DNA of 64,000 bases from Allofournierella massiliensis (GCF_004345265.1 NZ_SLUM01000009.1:62001-126000); one strand, 5' to 3'. Shown: positions 15,742 to 24,852, counted from the stretch's first letter. Numbers and translations are program-made. Notes: generated by a model from the sequence alone, not told the origin.

Positions 15742-15838
15742 CCGAATCCCTCCCTTTTTTCGACAGACTATGCCGAAAGAGGGGAAGAAGTTTCGGGCAG
15801 CCCGGGCAATACTTCGCCCGGAGTCGCCCTTTTGCGCA

Positions 15839-15878
15839 AAAAATCCCCCTGCGGCTTGCCGTCCGCAGGGGGATTTTT
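15839..15878. terminator. Terminator ending the legionaminic acid operon
   Basis: AAATCCCCCTGCGG (15841-15854) pairs with CCGCAGGGGGATTT (15863-15876), with an A run on one side and a T run on the other, so it works in both directions. It follows the last gene of the 20-kb minus-strand operon. Confidence 0.85.
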
Positions 15879-15906
15879 ATGGAAAAATAATTTTTTCTGT
15901 TTTCAT

Positions 15907-16359
15907 TCAACGCCGATCCCGGCGCAGGTTGCTGGGCTTCATGGGGATGGACATGACCACCGCAATTCCCATTGCCAGCGCCACGGCGATCTTCAGCGTC
16001 TCGGCGCCCTTGGCCGCGCACTGGGCGGTGTCGCCGGTGATGAAGGCGTAGGCGGTGTAGTAGATGCCTGCACCGGGCACCAGCGGAAAGATGCCGGGAA
16101 TCAGAAACAGGGTGACCGGAGCGCGGCGTACCACCGCGAACACCCGGGTGGCAACGGTAAGCGGAATCACCGCCACCAGACTTGCCAGCACCGCGCTGGG
16201 CTGCACCAGCATCATGGCCCAGTAGACCAGCCAGCCGATGGCGCCCACAATGCCACAGGCGGCAAAATGCCGGGGCGGCACATGGAACAGCAGGCCAAAG
16301 CAGACGGTGCCCAGAAAAGCCAGCGCCAGCTGGCGGAGAAATTCAATCAGCATCATCAT
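15907..16359 (-). CDS. ThrE-type exporter, small subunit (DUF3815-like)
   Basis: A 150-aa protein with about four hydrophobic helices, starting MMMLIEFLRQL. The first of three in-frame ATGs overlaps the upstream stop (ATGATG), and GGGGGTGAACGT lies ahead. VPPRHFAACG near the start and IPGIFPLVPGAGIYYTAYAF in the middle are characteristic of the C-terminal half of threonine/serine exporters of the ThrE family, which is commonly split into two genes in Firmicutes. It should form a complex with the upstream partner. It is the last gene of the long operon before the terminator. Amino-acid or small-organic-acid export is the family role; its link to glycan synthesis is unclear. Confidence 0.85.
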   Translation of the reverse strand: MMMLIEFLRQLALAFLGTVCFGLLFHVPPRHFAACGIVGAIGWLVYWAMMLVQPSAVLASLVAVIPLTVATRVFAVVRRAPVTLFLIPGIFPLVPGAGIYYTAYAFITGDTAQCAAKGAETLKIAVALAMGIAVVMSIPMKPSNLRRDRR

Positions 16360-17126
16360 ACGTTCACCCCCGGAATCATGGTGGCCAGACCAAGGATCAG
16401 GCCCACACCGCAGGCAATGCAGGCGGCAGTGAGCAGAGCGTCCAGCATGCGGATGGTTCCGGAGAGAAAGTCCGCCATGATCAGGTCGCGAATTCCCAGC
16501 GTGAGCGCCATTCCCGGCACCAGCGGCATCAGCGCACCGATGATGGATTTGTCCATGTTTTGCCCGAAACCGGTGAGGAACAGCAGCATGGTGGCCAGCG
16601 CCACAAAAGCCGCCCCAAGGAACTTGGTGATCAGCTTGTTCAGGCCCCAGCGGCCCATCCACAGCAGAAACACCTGCAGACCCAGGCCCACCGCCAGCGC
16701 GATCAGGCCGTCCTGCCAGATGCCTCCGAACATCAGCGCAAAGCAGGCACTGCCCACACCGCAGGCCAGAATCTGATCCCGGTTGGGCGCGTAGGGCATG
16801 GTTTTAATGCGCTGGAGCTCCTCACGGGCCTCCTCCAGGCTCACCTGCCCCTGGGCGATTTTTCGGGAAAGGGCATTCACCGCCTCCACCCGGCCCAGAT
16901 GCACCTCGCTGGCAGGCACACTGCGGACCTGGGCAGGCTGGCCGTAATCCAAGCCCATGCTGGCAAACAGACCGTTGGTGAGCACATAGCCGTGGAAGCT
17001 GTCCACTCCCAGGCTTTTGGCCATGATCTCCATGGTCTGTTGCGTACGGCTCACCTCGGCGCCGTTTTTCAGCAGTACCTCGCCTGCCTCCATCACAAAT
17101 TCCAGCACGCTCTGCTGGTCGTTCAT
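16356..17126 (-). CDS. ThrE-type exporter, large subunit (DUF1212)
   Basis: A 256-aa protein. The soluble N-terminal region has the DUF1212 signature LLKNGAEVSRTQQTMEIMAK and a GVDSFHGYVLTNGLF strand. About five TM helices follow from residue ~120. This is the N-terminal half of the ThrE threonine/serine exporter fold. Its start overlaps the stop of the YfhO-like gene (ATGA), and its own stop overlaps the small subunit, so the two subunits are translated in step with the glycan operon. The substrate is not known. Confidence 0.88.
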   Translation of the reverse strand: MNDQQSVLEFVMEAGEVLLKNGAEVSRTQQTMEIMAKSLGVDSFHGYVLTNGLFASMGLDYGQPAQVRSVPASEVHLGRVEAVNALSRKIAQGQVSLEEAREELQRIKTMPYAPNRDQILACGVGSACFALMFGGIWQDGLIALAVGLGLQVFLLWMGRWGLNKLITKFLGAAFVALATMLLFLTGFGQNMDKSIIGALMPLVPGMALTLGIRDLIMADFLSGTIRMLDALLTAACIACGVGLILGLATMIPGVNV

Positions 17127-19675
17127 ATCGTTTCTCTCCTATCCTTCTGGGTTTTGTATCGCTGCGCTCCATACCAGCCCAGCACGGCAATCAGGCACAG
17201 GCCGCTTACTGCCGCACCAACAGCCGCACCCGGGTGATGGTAGGTCAGCCGGATCTGGTTTTCGCCCGGTTCCAGCCGCACGCCCATCATGCCCTCAAAC
17301 ACCTGCTCCACCGCCACCGGCTCGCCGTTTCGCTCAGCGGTCCAGTGGGCCTCATCCTCCCAGGCAAAGGGCAGCACCAGCAGATCATTCTCTTCGCCGC
17401 CCTGCGCGGTCACCCGGATGCTGCCCCTCTCCCGGATGGTCAGATCAACAGGGGCGCTCGCCTTCAGCCGGTCAACGGCCCCGGCCAGCACCGATTCATT
17501 CAGGCTGTAAACCTGCAGTTTGTCCAGATACTGCGCCGGATCCTCCACGCCCAGCTGCAGGCATACGGTCTGGCCTGCTTCAAAGCTGCCCAGCGGGAAC
17601 ACGCCGCCCAGAGAATCCCCCTGGAAATACTCGCCCAGCAGCTCGCCGTCCACCTTCACGTCTGCCGGCAGGAAGTTGCCGGTATCCGGCACCGCCAGAT
17701 AACAGGGTCCGCTCACCGGTGCAGTAAAATACACCGTGAGCCCCTTGGCCTGCTCGTCCACCGTAACGTTCCCGGCAGGCAGCAGCGCGTCGGCCGTGCC
17801 GGGCACCAGCGCCTGCAGCATTTCGTTTTGCAGCTGGAAGGTATTTCCGCTGCTTTCCACGTCCACAGCCAGCGCATCGGTGCTGCCCACATAGGCAAGC
17901 GGCAGCGCATAGGGGTTTTCGTACACCTCCAGCTCGGTGCCCAGCTCCAGCTTCTGATAGGGCCCGGGTATCGGGCGGCTGCCGTCGGTATATAAGTATT
18001 TAATGCCCAGCAGGCTGTCTGCCACAGCGGTGGAGCCCCAGCCGTAGGTGGTATAGTTCACATAGCCCAGCTGCTCCAACATGGGCTTTGCGGTGCTGGC
18101 CTTGGTGGAGGAATAATGGCTGATGCCCCAGTAGCCCAGCAGCATGGGGTCGTTGAGGGTGCGCATGTAGTTCTTTTCCAGCCGGTAGTATCCCTCGTCC
18201 TTCTGCTCCAGCGCCTCCACAACCTGGCGGCCCTGATCATAAAAGGTCTCAAAGCCGCTTTTGGAGTAGCTCTCGAACTTGCGCAGGCTCAGCATGCTGT
18301 TGGCGCCCATGTCCGCCGCAGCAAGGCAGCAAAAGCCCGCCGTGCCCAGCAGGGCTGCGCTGCGTTTTGCGCCCAGCAGCCACACACAGATCAGAACACC
18401 GTAATACAGCCCGCCGCACATGACCAGCTTGAGAGCGGAGAATTCCTCACCGGCGGTGGCGGTGTAACCCGCCAGCCAGAGTGCCCCCAGCACAGCGGCA
18501 GCGGCGAAAGCCCAGAGCTTTGGCCGGGCTGCCAGCAGTGCCCGCGCCGCCAGCAGCAACAGAAACAGGCTGGCCAGAAAGCTGTAACGGTAGGGGAACC
18601 AGACCGGCTCCTTGAAGCCGTGCCAGACAAGGTCAATACCGCTGACCCAGAAGCTGAGCACCAGCGCCGCCAGCACCCCGGCCGCGGCCAGCTTTTCCCG
18701 CAGGCGAATCCGGTCGCTGAAAAAGAAGAACAGCCCCAGCGCCACACAGAATACGCCGCAGTAAATGTTGGGCAGGCCACCGGTCACGTCCTCCCAGAAG
18801 AAATTGCCGAAGAACAGCTGCCACACCAGCCGGGGCAGGCTGAAATTCGTTTCCAGCGAAAGATCCATGGCGAACAGCGCGCCCTTGCTCTCCTCAATTT
18901 CCGTCAGTGCCGGATACAACAGCACCATCCCCAGCCCCGCCGCCAGCACACCGCTGACGGCAAACCGGGCGAATCGCCGGGCAAACAGCTGTGCCGTGCG
19001 CTGCGCCAGCCGCTCGCTGGTGACCCAGTAATAGAAAAAGTAGATCACGCTGAACAGACACACCGCCCAGGCGCTGTAAAAATTCAATACCACGCAGGCA
19101 AACACCAGCCACAGAAAGTGCCAGTGGCGGCCGGTGTCTACCAGCCGCTCCAGCGCCCACAGCACCAGCGGCGCCAGCAGCACCACGTCCATCCAGATCA
19201 CATTCTGGCTGTACACCACACAGAAGGCGCACAGGCCGTAGCCTTGACTGATTGCCGCCAGCAGCGGGCTGGCGCTGTTCAGATGCTTTTGCAAAAAGAA
19301 GCAGCAGGCCGTGGCAGTAAAGGCGGTGCGCAACCAGAACATCAGCTGCACCGCCACCGGAATCATGCGCAGCGGCAGCGCCAGCAGGATCAGATTGAAG
19401 GGGCTGGCCATGTAATAGGCGAACAGCCCCAGCGTGCTGCCGCCGCACAGCTTGGCGAAGCTGTAAAAAAAGCCGCCTTCCGCTGCCCGGCGTTTGAGAT
19501 CGGCCAGATAGGCCACATACTGGCCGTTCAGGTCACCGGTAAGCATGGTTCCATCGCCAAAGGGCCAGAAGCCCAACAGCAGATAGATGCCGCCCACCAG
19601 CACCATGGCCAGTGCAAAGCAGAAAATCAGGTTATTCCGCTGCGCGCGGGCGCAGGATGTTTGTGTCTTTCCCAT
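17123..19675 (-). CDS. YfhO-like polytopic membrane protein (putative GT-C glycosyltransferase)
   Basis: An 850-aa integral membrane protein with ~12 helices in the first ~480 residues and a large extracytoplasmic C-terminal region ending in one more helix. The segment GDGTMLTGDLNGQYV near residues 40-54 is the conserved first-loop acidic motif of YfhO proteins. Family members in Gram-positives glycosylate teichoic acid using lipid-linked sugars. The start MGKTQTS follows GAGGGATACC. It lies 55 bp after legF and overlaps the ThrE gene. In this operon it could transfer a sugar onto the exported polymer, but no substrate can be assigned. Confidence 0.85.
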   Translation of the reverse strand: MGKTQTSCARAQRNNLIFCFALAMVLVGGIYLLLGFWPFGDGTMLTGDLNGQYVAYLADLKRRAAEGGFFYSFAKLCGGSTLGLFAYYMASPFNLILLALPLRMIPVAVQLMFWLRTAFTATACCFFLQKHLNSASPLLAAISQGYGLCAFCVVYSQNVIWMDVVLLAPLVLWALERLVDTGRHWHFLWLVFACVVLNFYSAWAVCLFSVIYFFYYWVTSERLAQRTAQLFARRFARFAVSGVLAAGLGMVLLYPALTEIEESKGALFAMDLSLETNFSLPRLVWQLFFGNFFWEDVTGGLPNIYCGVFCVALGLFFFFSDRIRLREKLAAAGVLAALVLSFWVSGIDLVWHGFKEPVWFPYRYSFLASLFLLLLAARALLAARPKLWAFAAAAVLGALWLAGYTATAGEEFSALKLVMCGGLYYGVLICVWLLGAKRSAALLGTAGFCCLAAADMGANSMLSLRKFESYSKSGFETFYDQGRQVVEALEQKDEGYYRLEKNYMRTLNDPMLLGYWGISHYSSTKASTAKPMLEQLGYVNYTTYGWGSTAVADSLLGIKYLYTDGSRPIPGPYQKLELGTELEVYENPYALPLAYVGSTDALAVDVESSGNTFQLQNEMLQALVPGTADALLPAGNVTVDEQAKGLTVYFTAPVSGPCYLAVPDTGNFLPADVKVDGELLGEYFQGDSLGGVFPLGSFEAGQTVCLQLGVEDPAQYLDKLQVYSLNESVLAGAVDRLKASAPVDLTIRERGSIRVTAQGGEENDLLVLPFAWEDEAHWTAERNGEPVAVEQVFEGMMGVRLEPGENQIRLTYHHPGAAVGAAVSGLCLIAVLGWYGAQRYKTQKDRRETI

Positions 19676-19699
19676 GGTATCCCTCGATAACAGATTTCA

Positions 19700-19724
19700 G
19701 CGCGAGGGCATTTTGCCCCCGCGC
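19700..19724 (-). other. Intra-operon hairpin between legF and the YfhO gene
   Basis: GCGCGAGGGCA-TTT-TGCCCCCGCGC forms an 11-bp stem with one G-U pair but has no T run in the direction of transcription. It may be an mRNA processing or stability element rather than a terminator. Confidence 0.4.
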
Positions 19725-19730
19725 CGCGTC

Positions 19731-20495
19731 TTATTCCCGAATGTTGTCCCGCACCTGGGCAAACTCCGACAGCGTTTTGAACAGATGACCCGCGATAACC
19801 TCCATCAGCAGGAAATCCTCCTCGCTGTCGATGTCCAGCACGCCGGTGTCCAGCATTTTGCTCACGCCGATCTTGCCGTCCCACAGAATGCCGGTGGTGT
19901 TGTTCGTCAGAAAATCCCGGCGGAACACATAGATGCTGGCGTTCACATCGTAGAACACCGGGGCCTGCTGGCGGGCGGTGTAGGTGGCGTTGTCGATGCC
20001 CTTTTCCACATGGTCGCCGCAGTCCCGCACCATGTTGAAGCAGGGGTTCCGGCGGGACTCGGTCACGCTGAACACCAGATCCAGATCCGGGCGGGAAGCC
20101 TTCATTTCGAAGGCGTTCTGCACGTCCTTTGCGGTGCGCAGCGGGCTGGTGATGTCCAGATCCATCACATAATCATAGGTGCAGCCGTTGGCTTTTTCCA
20201 TGCGGGCCAGGCTGTCCTGAAAGACGGCCATCTTGGGCACGGTGTCGCCGCCCAAAGCCTCGCCGCGGGGCAGGAACACCACCTCCGGGTATTTGGCGGC
20301 CACCAGATCCGCCAGCGCCTGGCTGTCGGTGTTCAGGCAGATGTCAACCTGCACGTCCGGCCGGGTGGCCTTGAACAGCGAAGCGGCGCTCAGGGTGTAA
20401 TACACCAGCGGCTTTTCGCAGAACACCTTCAGGTTCTTGTTTTTAAATCCCTTGCTGCCGGCACGGCCGCAGATGGTGATGAGCAGTTTTTCCAC
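19731..20495 (-). CDS. legF: CMP-legionaminate (acylneuraminate) cytidylyltransferase
   Basis: A 254-aa nucleotidyltransferase that activates a nonulosonic acid with CTP. The start GTG at 20495 is set by AGAAGGA seven bases upstream. The longer frame from 20532 lacks a ribosome site. The N-terminus, ITICGRAGSKGFKNKN, is the CTP-binding signature of NeuA/LegF/PseF enzymes. DLDITSPLR carries the metal-binding Asp, and VFSVTESRRNPCFN follows. It sits in one operon with legB, legC, legG and legI homologues and a ptmE-like gene, so CMP-legionaminic acid is the likeliest product rather than CMP-Neu5Ac. It acts in the cytosol just before the transferase. Confidence 0.9.
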   Translation of the reverse strand: MEKLLITICGRAGSKGFKNKNLKVFCEKPLVYYTLSAASLFKATRPDVQVDICLNTDSQALADLVAAKYPEVVFLPRGEALGGDTVPKMAVFQDSLARMEKANGCTYDYVMDLDITSPLRTAKDVQNAFEMKASRPDLDLVFSVTESRRNPCFNMVRDCGDHVEKGIDNATYTARQQAPVFYDVNASIYVFRRDFLTNNTTGILWDGKIGVSKMLDTGVLDIDSEEDFLLMEVIAGHLFKTLSEFAQVRDNIRE

Positions 20496-20562
20496 GTTTC
20501 GTTCCTTCTTTCGGATTGATTCCTCGGGAGCCACCGCATGATTGCAGGCGGCCCCCCTTGCT

Positions 20563-21489
20563 TTATTCCTCGCCCAGAGTCAGCTTGAGCACATCCAGCG
20601 CCATGGCCGGGCTGTTGATGCTCTCGCCCTGGCCGTTGATGGCATAGTCCAGGAAGTATTCCATCTCCCGCATATAGCGGTCGTTCACCGGCTCCTCAAA
20701 ATGCTGCACCAGACCGTTGGCCAGCGTCAGGGTACCCGCGCCGAAGTCGGCAGTCACGGTGCCGTCGGCGCAGAACAGCTCGATGGTGCGCCGGTAGGTG
20801 CGGCCGAAGTAGTCCAGATGGATCTCCGCCAGCATGTGGGGATACCGGGCGATGTAGACGGACAGATCGTCCGAATCGATTTCCAGATCAGAGTAGGTAC
20901 CCTTGAAGTTGTAGCTTTCCAGAGGTTTTCCGAACAGCTCCACCATATAGTCCCACTCGTGGATCAGGTCGATGGTCACGCCGCCGCCCATGTCCTTGTG
21001 GGCGGAGTAGACCTTCCGGTAGTCCACGCCGGGCCGCCAGTCCGGCAGATAGGACGAGCAGATCACCCGGGCAGAATAGGGCCGCAGGGTGGGCATCAGC
21101 TTTTTCAGCGCCAGAAAGGTGCCGCACCAGCGCATGGGCGCGGCCACATAGGCCTTCTGGGTTTCCAGCCCCAGCTCGGCCAGATCGTAATTGGTGTGGT
21201 CAAAGATGGGCTTTTCGATGAACAGATTCTCGGCCTTGCCCGCCAGATCCGCCAGCGTGGAAGCGTGCAGACTGGTGGGGTTGGTGATGAAGGCCACGTC
21301 GTAATGGCCCAGCTGCTCAAAGTCGATGTACTGGTGCTTGATTACCGCCGCCAGCTCCGGGGGCAGGGGCTTCAGGCTGGAGCGCAGCGCGTCCACCTCC
21401 AGCGGAATGCCCCGTCGGGAGGCGATGTGGATCAGGTTGTTCAGATGCCGCTTGCCGATGGAACCCAGGCCCACAAACAATACTTTCAT
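20563..21489 (-). CDS. Gfo/Idh/MocA-family oxidoreductase (EKP motif intact)
   Basis: A 308-aa NAD(P)-dependent dehydrogenase with the Rossmann motif GLGSIGKRH at residues 7-15 and the catalytic EKP in LFIEKPIF. The C-terminal half has the GGGVTIDLIHEWDY segment, where the family places its substrate histidine. It is the second of two adjacent paralogues, 45 bp after the other. Such enzymes recur beside NeuA/LegF genes in nonulosonic acid clusters, where they may oxidise or reduce the sugar or an intermediate. The exact reaction is unknown. RBS GGAGGAAGCACC precedes the ATG. Confidence 0.85.
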   Translation of the reverse strand: MKVLFVGLGSIGKRHLNNLIHIASRRGIPLEVDALRSSLKPLPPELAAVIKHQYIDFEQLGHYDVAFITNPTSLHASTLADLAGKAENLFIEKPIFDHTNYDLAELGLETQKAYVAAPMRWCGTFLALKKLMPTLRPYSARVICSSYLPDWRPGVDYRKVYSAHKDMGGGVTIDLIHEWDYMVELFGKPLESYNFKGTYSDLEIDSDDLSVYIARYPHMLAEIHLDYFGRTYRRTIELFCADGTVTADFGAGTLTLANGLVQHFEEPVNDRYMREMEYFLDYAINGQGESINSPAMALDVLKLTLGEE

Positions 21490-21534
21490 GGTGCTTCCTC
21501 CTTTTCTTTGTGTTGGAGATTGGCCAAAACAGGC

Positions 21535-22512
21535 TTACGCCTCCTCGATGGCCTCGATCAGCCGGATGGTCTCCAGATCCTTTTCAAAGCTGTAACGGGG
21601 CTGCTCGGCGCCCTTGAGCACCGCGAAGAAGTTGGCCAGCTCGTCCACATAGGCGTTTTCCACGATGTTGTCGCTGTAACGGGAATCGTGCTCAAAGCTC
21701 TCGTAGGTGTTCACCGGCAGCTTTTCGCCCTTGTCGTGGTCGAAGGTGTAAAGGCTTCTGGGGTTGCCCTCCCAGAACAGGTGCAGCCCTTCGCCAAAGC
21801 ATTCAAAGTTGCGCACCGCCTTGGGGCTTACCACATCCACCGCCAGCATGCCCTTCACGCCGTTTTCGTGGCGCAGGGTCACAAAATAGCTGTCCGGGTA
21901 GTCCACCTCCAGCTGGCTGATCTTATCCTTTTCCACATGCAGGCTCTTCACCGGTCCGAAGGTATCCAGCAGCCAGGGCAGGTCGATGCCGAAGATCTCC
22001 CGCACGCCGCCGGTGCGCTTGTCGCCCACGAAGAAGTTCTTGTAGTTCTCCCAGGGGTGCCAGTCCGGCAGGTACTGGCCGATGTGGTAGATGTAGTTCA
22101 CCGGTTTATCGAAGGCTTCCACCTGCCGCTTGATGTACTGGGTCTCGCCCCGGTAGAGCATGGTGGAGGAAAGGAACAGGGGCAGGCCCTTCTCTCTGGC
22201 CTTTTTCATGTTCTCCTCGTAGCCGTCGCTCACCAGATTCAGCTCGGTGAACACCGGCAGGCCGGCGTCCAGCAGCTCGCTGATAATGGCCGCATGGGTG
22301 ATGGGGGCGGTGCAGACCAGCGCCGCGTCGAATTTGTCCGCCGCCACCGCTTCGCCGATGCTGGCATAGGCGGTGATGCCCAGGCCCTCGGCCTCGGCCC
22401 GGCGGGACTCGGTGGTGTCCACGCCGCTGATCTGGATGGATGCGTCCATTCCCCTGGCCAGGCGGGCACGGCGCTTGCCCATGCTGCCCAGACCCACGAT
22501 CAAAAGTTTCAT
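21535..22512 (-). CDS. Gfo/Idh/MocA-family oxidoreductase paralogue lacking EKP
   Basis: A 325-aa protein with GLGSMGKRRARL at residues 7-18 and a full-length C-terminal substrate domain (GGVREIFGIDLPWLLD). The start ATG at 22512 is preceded by AGGTGTG; an open frame extends upstream but is out of context. At the position of the family EKP lysine the sequence reads TELNL, so the usual catalytic lysine is missing. It is a paralogue of the next gene. The two may form a heteromer or act in sequence on a nonulosonic acid intermediate. Its place between the phosphatase and the first oxidoreductase shows co-expression with leg genes. Function is unassigned. Confidence 0.82.
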   Translation of the reverse strand: MKLLIVGLGSMGKRRARLARGMDASIQISGVDTTESRRAEAEGLGITAYASIGEAVAADKFDAALVCTAPITHAAIISELLDAGLPVFTELNLVSDGYEENMKKAREKGLPLFLSSTMLYRGETQYIKRQVEAFDKPVNYIYHIGQYLPDWHPWENYKNFFVGDKRTGGVREIFGIDLPWLLDTFGPVKSLHVEKDKISQLEVDYPDSYFVTLRHENGVKGMLAVDVVSPKAVRNFECFGEGLHLFWEGNPRSLYTFDHDKGEKLPVNTYESFEHDSRYSDNIVENAYVDELANFFAVLKGAEQPRYSFEKDLETIRLIEAIEEA

Positions 22513-22565
22513 TTGTTCACACCTCGCGTTTTTGTTCCGGCGGTTCTTTTGCCGCCCGCCGGGAA

Positions 22566-23678
22566 TCATTCCAGTTGCAGCCGGTCGGCCGGAACCCAGC
22601 CGGGCCGGTCGCCGGTTTTGATAAGGGCCCAGTCCCCTGCCCGGGCGGCAAGGCCCACCTGCTGGCCCGCTTTCAACGGCGGGCGGTAGTCGGTGTAATC
22701 GTCCGCCAGCTTCCAGCCGGTTTCCGTCTGCTTCACCAGCTTTGCAGGGGCACGGAATTCCCGGCCGGTGGCCTCGTGGCGGCAGCGGCACCAGCCGCCC
22801 TGCCATTCCAGCGGCTGCACCGCGTAATTGGGCCAGTTGATGTTCACGGTGGCGGGACTTTCCGTCTGCGGGCACAGCACCCGCACGGCGGGCAGATCGT
22901 CCACCCACTCACAGCCCAGGTATTCTCCATCCTGCAAAACCGCGCCGTTCAGCTGGCCGCCGGTCTTGACCCGGTTTCCCCCGTCGATGCAGAGGATCTT
23001 CCGCGCCTTATCCTCATAAGGGGAAAGGCGGCACTCGGTCAGGTCGTAATTGCAGGCCGGGTAATGGCCCACCACCAGCAGCCGGTCAAAGGCCCCGGCA
23101 CTTTGCAGAAAGGCGCGCCGGGTAATCACATCCACCGGATCCTGTTTATCCGGCGGCAGGGCCGCATCCATGGCCGCGTGGGCGAAATAGTACTGCTCGC
23201 TTTCCAGAATCCGGGGCAGCCCAGCCAGAAAGGCCGCCTGCTTCGGATAGGCCCGGCAAAGGGCCTGAATGGTGCCGTGGGCATCCGCCAGCGCCTCGCT
23301 GCGGCCAATGCCCTGTTTCGCGCACTGCTCCCAGAACAGCTGCCTTGGCTGGCGGTCCAGAAAGAACGGCAGCCAGGGGGCCTCGGCCTCATCGTTCATG
23401 CCGTCGCAGTTGCCCAGCAGAATGTACACGTCCGGCAACGCTGCCAGCTCCATGGCGAATTCCAGCATGGCCATGTTCTCCTCGCCCTTGGTCAGAAGAT
23501 CCCCCGCCAGCACCAGCGCATCGGTGCCGAGGCGGTAGTCCAGCTTTTGCAAAAGCCGTTCCAGCAGGGCTTTGCAGCCATGGATGTCACTGATGGCAAG
23601 CACCCGCTGGCCCGGTTTGAACGCCGCTTTGCGGACCATACCCGGGGCCATGGGATAATGCTTACTCCACGGGTCCAT
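22566..23678 (-). CDS. Calcineurin-like metallophosphatase with C-terminal SH3-like domain
   Basis: A 370-aa protein. The phosphoesterase core shows the metal motifs DIHG, GDLLTKG and GNCDG, then HAAMDA and VVGHYPACNY for the remaining histidines, as in ApaH/PrpE/PPP-type enzymes. A C-terminal ~45 residues (YRPPLKAGQQVGLAARAGDW to the end) resembles a bacterial SH3 domain. There is no signal peptide. The start ATG at 23678 (after AAGGGG) overlaps the legG stop by 17 bases, so it belongs to the operon. Leg synthesis via 6-deoxy sugars needs no sugar phosphatase, so its role may be regulatory, on nucleotides or phosphoproteins. Confidence 0.85.
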   Translation of the reverse strand: MDPWSKHYPMAPGMVRKAAFKPGQRVLAISDIHGCKALLERLLQKLDYRLGTDALVLAGDLLTKGEENMAMLEFAMELAALPDVYILLGNCDGMNDEAEAPWLPFFLDRQPRQLFWEQCAKQGIGRSEALADAHGTIQALCRAYPKQAAFLAGLPRILESEQYYFAHAAMDAALPPDKQDPVDVITRRAFLQSAGAFDRLLVVGHYPACNYDLTECRLSPYEDKARKILCIDGGNRVKTGGQLNGAVLQDGEYLGCEWVDDLPAVRVLCPQTESPATVNINWPNYAVQPLEWQGGWCRCRHEATGREFRAPAKLVKQTETGWKLADDYTDYRPPLKAGQQVGLAARAGDWALIKTGDRPGWVPADRLQLE

Positions 23679-24852
23679 CGTAGAACCCCTTGGGCGCGCC
23701 AAACTCCGGCCGGGCCAGCTGCTGGCGCAGAATCTGCACGATGCGACCGCTGGTATCGCCCCCATTGTAGGGGCTCACGGTCCGCTTTGCCTTTGCAGCA
23801 AATTTCGGGCTAAAGGCGGTTTTGAGCGCCGTCAGAATTTTTGTTTTCTCGGCGGGGCAGCAGATCACATTGGGGCAGATGATCCGCCCGGCCTGCCGCT
23901 CGCCGATGTTCACCGTGGGCACCCCAAAGGTGGGGGTTTCCACCACACCGGAGGAGGAATTGCCCACCACCGCCGCCGCGCAGGCCATGGCGGACAGATA
24001 CCGCTTGACCCCGAGGCTTGTAAAGGCAATTGCCCTGTCGGGATATTTTTCTACCCACCGGTCGATCAGCTCATTGATGGCAAGGCCGCCCGCGTCCGCG
24101 TTGGCCTTGGTGATGAGCCAGCGCACCGGCTGGGTCTTTTGCAGCTGCTCCATGGCATCCAGCAGCTGGGCCACCTGCTGGGTGGGGCTGGCCCCTCCGG
24201 CAGTCTCCGGGTGGAAGGTGACCAGCGCAAAGGGCCCGCTCAGGTCAAAGCCCAAGCTCTCGCTCAGCTCTTCCCGGCTCATCTTGGGCATGGTGCGGAT
24301 GTTCTCATCCCCCAGACCGCCCACGTTGAACACGGTGTCCGGCGCTTCGCCCATACGGATGACCCGCCGGGCATACTCCGCGCAGCTGGGGAAATGCAGG
24401 TGGGCCATTTTGGTGATGCAGTGACGGTAGTAGTCGTCTGCTGCACCCAGAGTCACGTCGCCGCCGCTGATGTGGGCGATGGGCACCCCGGTCATGGCCG
24501 CGGCCTGTGCCGCTGCAAAAATCTCGTACCGGTCGCCCAGCACCAGCACTGCGTCCGGCTTATGCTCCCAGAACCAGCGGCTGAACTGCTGGATGGTATA
24601 AGCCACCGTGTCCGCCGTAGCCAGCGGGCCGGTGCCGAATTTCAGAATGGGGATACGAGCGGCAATGGGTACCCCGTCCGCCTCGATCTCCTGCACGGTA
24701 TTGCCGAATTCCGGGGCCAGATGGGCGCCGGTAACCAATACTTTCAGTATAAAATCGTCCGATTTCAACAGTTTTTGGATCACCGGACGCAGCAGGCCGT
24801 ACTCGGCCCGGGTTCCGGTGACGACCGCAAGGGTCTTTGGCTGGGCTGCCAT
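23662..24852 (-). CDS. legG: Hydrolysing NDP-sugar 2-epimerase, LegG/NeuC family
   Basis: A 396-aa GT-B-fold enzyme starting MAAQPKT at 24852 behind AAGGGGG. The N-terminal VVTGTRAEYGLLRP and the C-terminal GNSSSGVVETPTFGVP and NIGERQAGR are diagnostic of the NeuC/LegG/PseG-adjacent hydrolysing 2-epimerases. It releases the nucleotide and epimerises C2. In legionaminic synthesis it turns the 2,4-diamino-tetradeoxy GDP or UDP sugar into free 6-deoxy-mannosamine derivative for LegI. It could equally be a NeuC making ManNAc, but the neighbouring legB, legC and ptmE-like genes favour LegG. Confidence 0.9.
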   Translation of the reverse strand: MAAQPKTLAVVTGTRAEYGLLRPVIQKLLKSDDFILKVLVTGAHLAPEFGNTVQEIEADGVPIAARIPILKFGTGPLATADTVAYTIQQFSRWFWEHKPDAVLVLGDRYEIFAAAQAAAMTGVPIAHISGGDVTLGAADDYYRHCITKMAHLHFPSCAEYARRVIRMGEAPDTVFNVGGLGDENIRTMPKMSREELSESLGFDLSGPFALVTFHPETAGGASPTQQVAQLLDAMEQLQKTQPVRWLITKANADAGGLAINELIDRWVEKYPDRAIAFTSLGVKRYLSAMACAAAVVGNSSSGVVETPTFGVPTVNIGERQAGRIICPNVICCPAEKTKILTALKTAFSPKFAAKAKRTVSPYNGGDTSGRIVQILRQQLARPEFGAPKGFYDGPVE

